DNA of 64,000 bases from Arsenicicoccus cauae (lineage in GTDB: Bacteria > Actinomycetota > Actinomycetes > Actinomycetales > Dermatophilaceae). Below are positions 12,082 to 19,019 of the stretch, piece after piece (position 1 is the stretch's first letter; every line of letters begins with the position of its first letter). The DNA lies in the NCBI RefSeq assembly GCF_009707125.1, contig NZ_WLVL01000007.1:1-64000 (forward strand), given 5' to 3'. The position numbers and the translations under genes are program-made. The notes below the pieces were generated by a model. That model was not told the DNA's origin. It searched no databases and saw only the letters and a list, made by a program, of their open reading frames with translations.

Positions 12082-12281
12082 TGGGAGTGCTTCCGGTGCC
12101 TCCCGGGGATGGCTCGCCGAGCCGGTCATCCACCGGGCCGCCCCTGGCAGCCCGGCCGAGCGGCTGCTGTGATCTCGCCGGACACCCGGTCGAACGGGCC
12201 CGTGACGGTACCGTTGCCGCGTCCTACCGCCGCCATCGGCCGCGCCTCCGCGGCCACCACTTACCAGAAGGGACCCCGCCC

Positions 12282-13325
12282 ATGACCCAGCTGAGCAGCA
12301 CCGGGCGCCGCGGCGGCGTCGGATGGATCGGGCGCCCTACCGCCAAGGACGTCGCGTCCCTCGCCGGCGTGTCCGCGCAGACCGTCTCCCGGGTGGCCAA
12401 CGGCGCCGACAACGTCCTTCCCGAGACGCGCGACCGTGTGCTGGAGGTCATGGCCCGCCTGGGGTACACCCCCAACGCGGCAGCACGCGTCCTGCGCGCC
12501 GGCCGCTCCACCAGCCTCGGTTTGGTCGCGCACCACATCAGCCGCACCGGCGAGGCCAAGATCATCGAAGCCGTCTGCGCCACGGCCCGCGAACGCAGCT
12601 ACGACGTGTCCCTGACCGTTGCTCCCACCGGCTCCTCCGACGACCTCAACCGCGCGATGCTGCGTTCGCGCCAAGGAGTCGCCGGCCTGGTCGTCCTCGG
12701 TCTGGAGACCGCCGAGATCGACCAACTGCGATTCCCCGCGAACATGCCCGTGGTCGTGACCGACTCCCGCACCCTGTCGCTGCCCACCGTCGGACTCGAC
12801 CAGGCAGGTGGCGCGCAGCTGGCCGTCGAGCACCTGCTCGGCACCGGCGCCCACACGGTCCACCTGGTCGCGGGCCCCGAGAACTCGATCCAGTCCCAGC
12901 AGCGGCAGCAGGGGTGGCGACGAGCTCTCCAGACAGCCGGTCGCCCGATCCCCGAACCCCTCCATGGCGACTGGACCCCCGCCTCGGGATACCAGGCGGG
13001 ACGGCACCTAGCCGCGCAGGACGGCGTCCGGGCCGTCTTCGTCGCGAACGACGAGATGGCCAGCGGTGTCATGCGCGCCATGCACGAAGCCGGGCTGCGA
13101 ATCCCCGAAGACGTCGCCCTGGTCGGTTTCGACGACGTCAGCGCGGAGTGCCTCTGGCCTCCCCTGACCAGCGTGAGGCAGGACTTCCGCGCCATCGGCG
13201 AGCACCTGGTCACCCTCCTGCTTGAGCGCCTCGACACCCCATCTGCCCAAGGCGCCATCCCGGTGTCCCAGGCCATCGTCGTCCCACCGCGCCTGATCGT
13301 CCGCGCGAGCACCGCACGACGGTGA
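12282..13325 (+). CDS. LacI-family transcriptional regulator of the lactose island
   Basis: Repressor expected to bind the paired operators and respond to a galactoside. The N-terminal winged HTH reads PTAKDVASLAGVSAQTVSRV (about residues 18-37), followed by the hinge helix around NAAARVLRAGRSTSLG. The C-terminal periplasmic-binding-like effector domain ends with VGFDDVSAECLWPPLTSVRQD, typical of GalR/LacI. The start ATG at 12282 has AGAAGG upstream; the frame is open further upstream but without a ribosome site. Length is 347 residues. Divergent orientation to lacZ suggests autoregulation. Confidence 0.92.
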   Translation: MTQLSSTGRRGGVGWIGRPTAKDVASLAGVSAQTVSRVANGADNVLPETRDRVLEVMARLGYTPNAAARVLRAGRSTSLGLVAHHISRTGEAKIIEAVCATARERSYDVSLTVAPTGSSDDLNRAMLRSRQGVAGLVVLGLETAEIDQLRFPANMPVVVTDSRTLSLPTVGLDQAGGAQLAVEHLLGTGAHTVHLVAGPENSIQSQQRQQGWRRALQTAGRPIPEPLHGDWTPASGYQAGRHLAAQDGVRAVFVANDEMASGVMRAMHEAGLRIPEDVALVGFDDVSAECLWPPLTSVRQDFRAIGEHLVTLLLERLDTPSAQGAIPVSQAIVVPPRLIVRASTARR

Positions 13326-13458
13326 TGACCGGCCGGACGGGATTTGCGGTGTCGAGCAGCGTGATCGCATATCGGACCACCCGACGGCGCTGACGCCCGA
13401 CGAGGAGCCGCCGATGTTCCAGCCGATCCCCCTGGCCAACGTCCCCGCCCCCGCCTGA
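13326..13458 (+). other. Possible 3' remnant of an unidentified gene
   Basis: After the regulator stop, one frame stays open without a start and ends at TGA with the peptide TPDEEPPMFQPIPLANVPAPA-like tail. It reads like the C-terminus of a real protein rather than random sequence, but I do not recognise the family. It may be debris at the right border of the lactose island. Nothing else is visible here apart from the palindrome that follows. Confidence 0.25.
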
Positions 13459-13466
13459 CCGGTCCT

Positions 13467-13521
13467 CACGAGATCGGGGCTGCTCCTGGTGATAGCCACC
13501 AGCAGCAGCCCCGATCTCGTG
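13467..13521. terminator. Long perfect palindrome, bidirectional terminator
   Basis: CACGAGATCGGGGCTGCT (13467-13484) pairs perfectly with 13504-13521, and the 19-nt loop itself contains CTGGTG/CACCAG, so the hairpin is almost continuous. It lies between the convergent LacI and NmrA-like genes and probably ends both transcripts. Confidence 0.75.
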
Positions 13522-13629
13522 CGTTCGCCCCGTCCGGGCGGGTAGGGCGGCTCGGCATACGAGCGTCTCTGGGCTCTCCCGGTCCGGCGAGACGGTATGA
13601 CGACCTGCCCGGAGCAGGCCCTGCCGCCG

Positions 13630-14232
13630 TCAGCTCGCGACGGTGAACCGCTCGCCGCGGTGGGCGGGGCGCTCGAGCTCGTCGACGAGGGCCACCGCGA
13701 AGTCCTCGGCGCTGACCTGGTCGCCGGCGGGCACGTCGAGCTCGACGGTGTAGCGCCCGGTACGCTCGCCGGGCGCGATGACCGGCGCGGGGGCGAGCAT
13801 CGTCCAGTCCAGCCCCTCGGCCGCGCGATAGAGGTCGAGCACGGCGGCGAAGGTGTCGGACTCGGGCTTGTACTCCGCGGGGAAGCCCGGGGTGTTGCGC
13901 AGCTGGGTGTCCCCGACCTGAAGCGCACCGGCTCCGCCGACGACGAGGAGGCGACCCACGGGACGTGCCTCGATGAGCGCGCGGTGCGCGGCGAGGGTCG
14001 GCTCGTGGCTGCCGCCGTCTCGTGCCGGGGGCACCGCGATGACGGTCGCGTCGCTGGCGGCCATCTGGGCGATGACGACGTCGGTGTCGGACAGGTCGAT
14101 GGTCAGGGCCTCGGCCCCGTCGACGGGAGTGCCGCGGCGCGATCCGGCGACGACCTCGTGGCCGCGGGAGAGTGCCTCCGCGACGACGCGCTGACCGACC
14201 ATGCCGGTGGCCCCGATGACGGTGATCTTCAT
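13630..14232 (-). CDS. NAD(P)-binding NmrA/YwnB-like reductase
   Basis: Small Rossmann-fold protein of the atypical SDR group; the dinucleotide loop is GATGMVGQRV at residues 8-17. Length is 200 residues, as in YwnB/NmrA-like proteins that often reduce quinones or sense redox state. The catalytic Tyr-x3-Lys of classical SDRs is not evident, so the reaction is unknown. ATG 14230-14232 has AGGAGG upstream. It is divergent from an HxlR regulator, a pair seen in many bacteria and usually inducible by electrophiles. Confidence 0.85.
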   Translation of the reverse strand: MKITVIGATGMVGQRVVAEALSRGHEVVAGSRRGTPVDGAEALTIDLSDTDVVIAQMAASDATVIAVPPARDGGSHEPTLAAHRALIEARPVGRLLVVGGAGALQVGDTQLRNTPGFPAEYKPESDTFAAVLDLYRAAEGLDWTMLAPAPVIAPGERTGRYTVELDVPAGDQVSAEDFAVALVDELERPAHRGERFTVAS

Positions 14233-14281
14233 GTCTGCCTCCTGTGATGATGTGCTGCCTGGACCAACGATAGTATGGATA

Positions 14282-14312
14282 GGTAACCAAGTACCTCAAG
14301 GTAACCACTACC
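14282..14312. promoter_or_regulatory. Probable HxlR operator, direct repeat
   Basis: GGTAACCAAGTACC (14282-14295) and GGTAACCACTACC (14300-14312) repeat with 18-bp phasing. Each is partly palindromic (GGTA...TACC). The pair lies between the divergent reductase and HxlR genes, close to the HxlR ribosome site, and fits an autorepressed divergent promoter. Confidence 0.6.
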
Positions 14313-14330
14313 CCCAGGAGCAGATTCGTC

Positions 14331-14720
14331 GTGGACCCCCAGCCCCGCTTCGACGTCCTCGACCCCGGCTGCCCCTCGCGCACCGTGCTCCGCCACCTCA
14401 CCGACCGGTGGACGCCGCTGGTGGTGGGGGTGCTCGCGGTGGGGCCTGCGCGCTTCGGCGAGGTCCGGGACCAGGTGGGCGGCGTCACCGCCAAGGTGCT
14501 CACCCAGACGCTGCGCTCCATGGAGCGGGACGGCCTCGTGAGCCGGCGCGCCCAGCCGACGATGCCGCCGCGGGTGGACTACGAGCTGACCACGCTGGGG
14601 CTGACGCTCGTCGAGCCGCTGGACGCGCTGCGCGGCTGGGCGGAGCAGCATGCGGACGAGGTGCTGGAGGCGCGCTCGTCCTACGACCTGGGCCCTGAGC
14701 CGGCGCCTGACGGCGGCTGA
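14331..14720 (+). CDS. HxlR-family winged-helix regulator
   Basis: Single-domain HxlR/DUF24 transcription factor, 129 residues. The fold signature runs from CPSRTVLRHLTDRWTPLVV through RFGEVRDQVGGVTAKVLTQT and LRSMERDGLVSR to the wing around YELTTLG. An N-terminal Cys (CPSR), the usual redox or electrophile sensor position, is present. The start is GTG 14331 with CAGGAG upstream. It should control itself and the adjacent reductase via the repeats at 14282-14312. Confidence 0.9.
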   Translation: MDPQPRFDVLDPGCPSRTVLRHLTDRWTPLVVGVLAVGPARFGEVRDQVGGVTAKVLTQTLRSMERDGLVSRRAQPTMPPRVDYELTTLGLTLVEPLDALRGWAEQHADEVLEARSSYDLGPEPAPDGG

Positions 14721-14742
14721 CCGCTCGCGGCGACGTCCCCCA

Positions 14743-14789
14743 GATCGTGAGGGTCTGGACCATCACTCCTCGCCCAGACCCTCACGATC
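14743..14789. terminator. Bidirectional hairpin terminator (repeat family B copy)
   Basis: GATCGTGAGGGTCTGG (14743-14758) pairs with CCAGACCCTCACGATC (14774-14789) between convergent genes. The right arm includes the first bases of the kinase stop. The arms resemble the hairpin at 61291-61335 and a degenerate copy inside a gene at 54419-54457. Confidence 0.75.
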
Positions 14790-15468
14790 AGGACAGGACC
14801 CAGCCGTCGGGGGTCTCGCGGATCACCCGGTCCGCGCGCGACCGGGTCGCCCGGATCAGCTCGGCGTTGACCTCGTCGACCTCGTCCACCCAGGCCCGTG
14901 CCGCTGCGGCCGGCTTGCCAAAGGCCGTATGCCGGGCGACCAGCCGCTCGCGGCGCACCGCGTCGTCGAGCTCGACCCACCACACCTCGTCACACGCGGC
15001 GCGCGCCTGCTCCCACCCCGGCAGCAGGAGGTAGTTGCCCTCCGAGACGACGACGCGCGCCGCCGCCTCCACGACCAGGGCCGCTGCGAGGGGCTGCTCC
15101 AGCTCGCGCTCGAAGCCGGGCACGTAGACGTCCTCGTCGGCAGTGCTGACCCGGGCGAGGGTGGCGGCGTACCCGTCCCGGTCGAAGGTCTCGGGCGCTC
15201 CCTTGCGCTCGCGCAGGCCCAGCCGGTCGAGCTGCGCGTCGGCGAGGTGGAAGCCGTCCATCGGCAGGTGCGCCGCGAAGCCCTCGCCGTGCCGGGCGCG
15301 CAGCGCGTCCAGGAGGGCCAGCGCCAGCGTGGTCTTGCCGGCGCCGGGCGCCCCCGTGATTCCGAGGACGAGTCGCCGGCCCCCGCCCGGGCTGCGCTCG
15401 CCCGAGCCGGGCCCGCCAGGCCCCTCGACGAGCGTCTCGACGAGCTGCGAGAGGGTGGCGGTCGTCAT
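14788..15468 (-). CDS. P-loop nucleoside/sugar kinase (uridine kinase/PRK-like)
   Basis: P-loop kinase of the phosphoribulokinase/uridine kinase superfamily. Walker A is GAPGAGKTTLA, the substrate motif is LPMDGFHLAD, and VSEGNYLLL is the usual acceptor-strand motif. Members phosphorylate uridine, pantothenate or fructose; the substrate cannot be told here. ATG at 15466-15468 is chosen. A GTG at 15522 that overlaps the preceding stop as GTGA is an equally possible start, adding 18 residues. It is the last gene of a cyclase-HOT-kinase operon. Confidence 0.8.
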   Translation of the reverse strand: MTTATLSQLVETLVEGPGGPGSGERSPGGGRRLVLGITGAPGAGKTTLALALLDALRARHGEGFAAHLPMDGFHLADAQLDRLGLRERKGAPETFDRDGYAATLARVSTADEDVYVPGFERELEQPLAAALVVEAAARVVVSEGNYLLLPGWEQARAACDEVWWVELDDAVRRERLVARHTAFGKPAAAARAWVDEVDEVNAELIRATRSRADRVIRETPDGWVLS

Positions 15469-15518
15469 ACGGGGACCACCCGGGTGAGGGGTCGAGTCCG
15501 GCCGCCCCCCAACCCGGC

Positions 15519-16802
15519 TCACCAGATCTCGAACGACCCGCGGAACACCCGGGCGGCGTCGTCCTCGGTCACCTCCTTGGGGCAGGCGCTGAGCAGGCGC
15601 TGCTGCTTCATGGTGCCGGTGACCAGGTCGTCAACATCCGCGTCGCTATAGCCGACGGCGCCGAGCCCGTTGGGCAGCGCGATGTCGCGCATCAGGCGGG
15701 ACAGCACGGTCGGCAGCAGGTCGGCCGGGTCGTCGGTCATCGGGGCGTCCGGGTCGAGCATCCGGGCGGCCTCGACGTGCCGGTCCGGGTTGGTGTCGAA
15801 GGTGAACCGGAAGGCTTCCGGCGCCGTCAGCGACACCGACATGCCGTGCGGCACCATCGCCTCGTCCCCCGCGTAGTCGTCGGGGTGGAAGTCCTTGACC
15901 TGCCCCGCGATCGGGTAGGCATTGGCGTGCGGCAGGTGCACCCCGGCGTTGCCGAAGCCCATCCCCGCGAAGGTCGCTGCGAGCGCCATGTCATAGCGCG
16001 CGTCCTCGTCGTCGCCGTGGTGCACCGCCTGGCGGAAGGCGTGCGAGAGCAGCTGCAGCGCGCGGCTGCACCACATGTCCGAGACCGGGTTGGCGCCGCA
16101 GTACGGCACGCGCTGCTCGGGCTGCTTGCGGGGGTAGGCGGCATACTGCTTGGCGGTCCAGCTCTCGAGCGCGTGGCACAGGATGTCCATGCCGGCGCTC
16201 GCGGTGACCCCCGCGGGCTGGGTCAGGGTCAGCCGCGGGTCCACGACGGCGAGGGTGGGGCGCAGCCGCGCGTGGCTGATCCCCGTCTTGACCTTCTGCG
16301 CGAGCACGTCGAGCACGCAGATGGTGGTGCTCTCGGCGCCCGTGCCGGTGGTGGTGGGCACGGCCACGAGCGGTTTGAGCGGGTTGACGGGGTCGCGGCC
16401 CTCGCCGACGGGCACGTTGACGTAGTCCATCAGCTCGCCGGGGTTGGTCATCAGCAGGTTGATCGCCTTGGCGGTGTCGATGCTCGACCCGCCCCCGACC
16501 GCGACGTAGGCGTCGTAGGGGCCGTGGGCGCGGGCGTGGTCGATGGCCTCCTGCAGGCTCGCATCGGTCGGCTCCACGTGCACCTGGTCAAAGACGTCGG
16601 CCCGTATGTCGAACCGGGCCATCTGCTCGGCAACGCGCTGCGGGGTGCCGGTGGCGGCGATGCCGGGGTCGGTGACGACGAGGACGTGCTTGGCGCCCGT
16701 GAGGGACAGGTCGTAGCCGATCTCCTCCGACGCGCCGAGCCCGAACTTGAGCTGGGGGGCGCCATACGTGAAGACGGTCTCCTGGTGCGCGTGCTCGCTC
16801 AC
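15519..16802 (-). CDS. Iron-type alcohol dehydrogenase, hydroxyacid-oxoacid transhydrogenase (HOT) type
   Basis: Group III (iron-dependent) dehydrogenase, 427 residues. It begins ETVFTYGAPQLKFGLG and has the GGGSSIDTAKAIN dinucleotide motif and the metal-ligand region AGMDILCHALE...GNAGVHLPHANAYP, which closely matches ADHFE1/HOT. Such enzymes oxidise 4-hydroxybutyrate-type acids while reducing 2-oxoglutarate. The GTG start at 16802 overlaps the cyclase stop by 4 bp. Co-transcription with a metal-dependent cyclase and a kinase suggests a small degradative pathway whose substrate is not evident. Confidence 0.85.
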   Translation of the reverse strand: MSEHAHQETVFTYGAPQLKFGLGASEEIGYDLSLTGAKHVLVVTDPGIAATGTPQRVAEQMARFDIRADVFDQVHVEPTDASLQEAIDHARAHGPYDAYVAVGGGSSIDTAKAINLLMTNPGELMDYVNVPVGEGRDPVNPLKPLVAVPTTTGTGAESTTICVLDVLAQKVKTGISHARLRPTLAVVDPRLTLTQPAGVTASAGMDILCHALESWTAKQYAAYPRKQPEQRVPYCGANPVSDMWCSRALQLLSHAFRQAVHHGDDEDARYDMALAATFAGMGFGNAGVHLPHANAYPIAGQVKDFHPDDYAGDEAMVPHGMSVSLTAPEAFRFTFDTNPDRHVEAARMLDPDAPMTDDPADLLPTVLSRLMRDIALPNGLGAVGYSDADVDDLVTGTMKQQRLLSACPKEVTEDDAARVFRGSFEIW

Positions 16803-17755
16803 TTGATCACCACCGGGTTGACGGGGGTGCCCGCGGCCTTGGCGACCTTGAGCGGCGCGGCGACGTAGAAGAAGGTGAACTGGCCGTCCTCGGCGCAGTC
16901 CGCGGCGAGCTCCTCGAGGTCGCAGATCTCGGTGAGGGCGACGCCGAGGTTGCGCATGAGCGCGCAGTGAAGCGGGAGCGCGACGCCCGAGCCCGGGTCG
17001 TAGGTGACCTCGTTGGCGATGGTGTCGGTCGCGAGGTTGGGGATCTCCATGTCCTGGAACCATTGGGCGAGCTCGAGCGAGTAGGTCAGGCCCGGCTCGC
17101 AGAAGTCGTCGTAGAAGGCGTCACCCTTGTCGAAGAAGTGCTTGAGGTAGTTGGTGCGCACCACGAGGATGTCGTGCTTCTCGATCGGGGTGCCCTGCGC
17201 CTCCGCGCACGCGACGAGGTCCTCGTGGGTGAACGTCTCGGCCGGGTCCAGGGCCTCCTTGCCACGCCACCGCGCGATGTCGAGCAGGATGCCCCGGCCG
17301 GCCACGCCCCGCTCCGCGATCGGCATGATCGACGCCTTGTCGAGCCCGCCGACGGTGGTGTCGGCGTCGTAGCCGTTCCAGATCTTGCCGTCGTACCAGA
17401 GGTGGCCGAGGGCGTCATACTGCGTCGATCCCTGCAGGAAGGCGTCGAGCTTGTCGTCGGCGTAGTGCAGTCCGCCGGGGTACTCGGGGCCGCCCGCGCC
17501 GTCGTACCAGTTGGACTCGTCGAGGATCTGGGTGCGCACCGCGGGGGTGCGGCCGGGCCAGACCGGGTCGCCCTTGGGGTCGCCGATCATGCGCTGCAGC
17601 GTGAAGACGCGGCCGGTCCTGACGCTGCCGATCCCGCGCATCACCTCGCCCGGGGTGAGGTAGTTGAGGGCGCCCACCTCGTCGTCGGGACCCCACTTGC
17701 CCCAGTTGGTGGGGGCGTCCTTGAGCAGCTCGTTCATCGAGGGTGCATCGGTCAT
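16799..17755 (-). CDS. Cyclase-family (kynurenine formamidase-like) metal-dependent hydrolase
   Basis: Member of the cyclase family (PF04199) that includes kynurenine formamidase and isatin hydrolase. The usual HxGTHxDxxxH metal motif appears as STQYDALGH, with Thr-Gln where many relatives have Thr-His; the Asp and last His are kept. The protein has 318 residues, long for KynB and closer to the larger cyclase subgroup. ATG at 17753-17755 has a perfect AGGAGG, so upstream in-frame codons are not used. It leads the operon with the HOT dehydrogenase. A ~295-bp upstream gap holds the promoter; no motif stands out. Confidence 0.8.
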   Translation of the reverse strand: MTDAPSMNELLKDAPTNWGKWGPDDEVGALNYLTPGEVMRGIGSVRTGRVFTLQRMIGDPKGDPVWPGRTPAVRTQILDESNWYDGAGGPEYPGGLHYADDKLDAFLQGSTQYDALGHLWYDGKIWNGYDADTTVGGLDKASIMPIAERGVAGRGILLDIARWRGKEALDPAETFTHEDLVACAEAQGTPIEKHDILVVRTNYLKHFFDKGDAFYDDFCEPGLTYSLELAQWFQDMEIPNLATDTIANEVTYDPGSGVALPLHCALMRNLGVALTEICDLEELAADCAEDGQFTFFYVAAPLKVAKAAGTPVNPVVIK

Positions 17756-18050
17756 CGTCGTCCTCCTGCACTGAGGGGTGGGGCGCCTCGTCGCGGCCCG
17801 CCGCACCAGTAGACCCCGTCGGCCCGCACTGCGCTACCCCAGGATCAGGGCGCCTATGCCGGGGCCCGCCGCGCGACCCCGTGACGTGCTGGCGCCGTGG
17901 GGCAGCGCGTGGGCTAGCGTCCGGGCTAGTCACTCCGGGCCATCTTTCAGGTCATCGAGGCACCTGGCGCGCACGAGGGTGGACCCGTCACGCAGGATGA
18001 ACCCGTCGTGACCTCGCGATGACACCAACCACCCGAAGGGCCCACCCCGC

Positions 18051-18548
18051 ATGTCCGCTGCCTCTGTCTCTGCCTCCGCCTCTGTTTCCGCCTCTGCCGT
18101 GCTGGCTGCGGCCCTGGCCGTCTCTGTCGTCCCCGCCTCCGCTGCCTCGGCCGCTCCGGCAGCCGCGCCGCCCCCGCCGCCGCTGCAGCTGGCGAGGTTC
18201 CAGGCCGACGCGGGTGGCACCAAGGTCAAGGACGACAAGAAGAACGTCAACGGGGAGTACCTCCAGGTGCGCAACACCTCCGCGAAGGCGATCAACGTCA
18301 CCGGCTACTGGTTCCGTGACACCCACGGGAACCGGTTCGTCTTCCCGCGGGGGTCGGTGATCGGGGCGCGCACGACGGTCACGGTCTACACCGGCGTGGG
18401 CACCAACCGCGGCACCGCGTTCTACTGGAAGCAGGGCTTCCACAAGTGGAACAACACGGGCGACACGGCCAGCCTCCACTCCCCCAAGAACGTCCGGCTT
18501 GACGTGTGCACCTACAAGAAGAACGTCGCCGGGTTCGTCAGCTGCTGA
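18051..18548 (+). CDS. Secreted lamin-tail-domain protein
   Basis: Signal peptide of Ser/Ala repeats (SASASVSASA) ends near ASAASA. It is followed by a Pro run and a lamin-tail (LTD) beta-sandwich from about residue 48 with LQVRNTSAKAINVTGYWFRD and VTVYTGVGTN. The domain ends in a Cys-containing segment (DVCTYKK...VSC) that may form a disulfide. Such small actinobacterial proteins are exported and may bind DNA or cell-surface polymers; function is unproven. The n-region lacks basic residues, unusual for a Sec signal, but a stop lies just upstream in frame so no earlier start exists. Confidence 0.8.
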   Translation: MSAASVSASASVSASAVLAAALAVSVVPASAASAAPAAAPPPPPLQLARFQADAGGTKVKDDKKNVNGEYLQVRNTSAKAINVTGYWFRDTHGNRFVFPRGSVIGARTTVTVYTGVGTNRGTAFYWKQGFHKWNNTGDTASLHSPKNVRLDVCTYKKNVAGFVSC

Positions 18549-18609
18549 CCTGCTCGAGGCGAGCCGTAATGCGTGGGCGCCGCGTCCCGGCTGCGCCTAC
18601 CACCGACTC

Positions 18610-18882
18610 ATGTCCTCACGTCTGACAGCGGTGGTCCTCGACGCCGACGCCCCCGACCGGCTGCACCTCCACCTCACCAGCGCCGACGCGGTGGAGCAGC
18701 GGACGATCGTGGGGCGCGTCATACGGCTCGGAGGTGATCACCTGGACGTCGGTCAGCGCCCGGAGGAGCGTCACGTCGTGCTGGTCGACCCCAAGGGCAA
18801 CGTGTTGTGCGTGATCGCGCCGGGCAATGCCTTCCTCGCCGGGTGCGGGCCTCTCGGCGAGGTCGCGTGCAACGGGAGCCGA
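18610..18882 (+). pseudogene. Broken VOC/glyoxalase-like protein gene
   Basis: The frame from ATG 18610 begins SSRLTAVVLDADAP, jumps to RLHLHLTSADAVEQ and runs through VVLVDPKGNVLCVI to LAGCGPLGEVACNGSR. These are the first and later parts of glyoxalase-like (VOC) proteins with the middle of the first module missing. After 18882 the sequence no longer matches the family. I read it as a gene with an internal deletion and a truncated end, immediately before the helicase gene. Identification is from family pattern, not a search. Confidence 0.6.
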
Positions 18883-18945
18883 TTCCACTCCGGAGTGTGT
18901 GGTGGTGGCATCCCACCTTGCTACAGAGGTGCGGCGCCGAAAGAC

Positions 18946-19001
18946 GGGACACCCCGAGGGGCACTCGAGTGGCCCACCTCGAGTGCCCTTAGCGGTGTCC
19001 C
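18946..19001. repeat. Nested inverted repeat upstream of the helicase gene
   Basis: Two stems nest: GGGACACC (18946-18953) with GGTGTCCC (18994-19001), and GGGCACTCGAG (18959-18969) with CTCGAGTGCCC (18978-18988). The structure ends 18 bp before the helicase ATG, so it may be a terminator for the broken VOC gene, an attenuator, or a mobile palindrome. No T tract follows. Confidence 0.7.
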
Positions 19002-19019
19002 ACATGGCAAGCTCACGCC

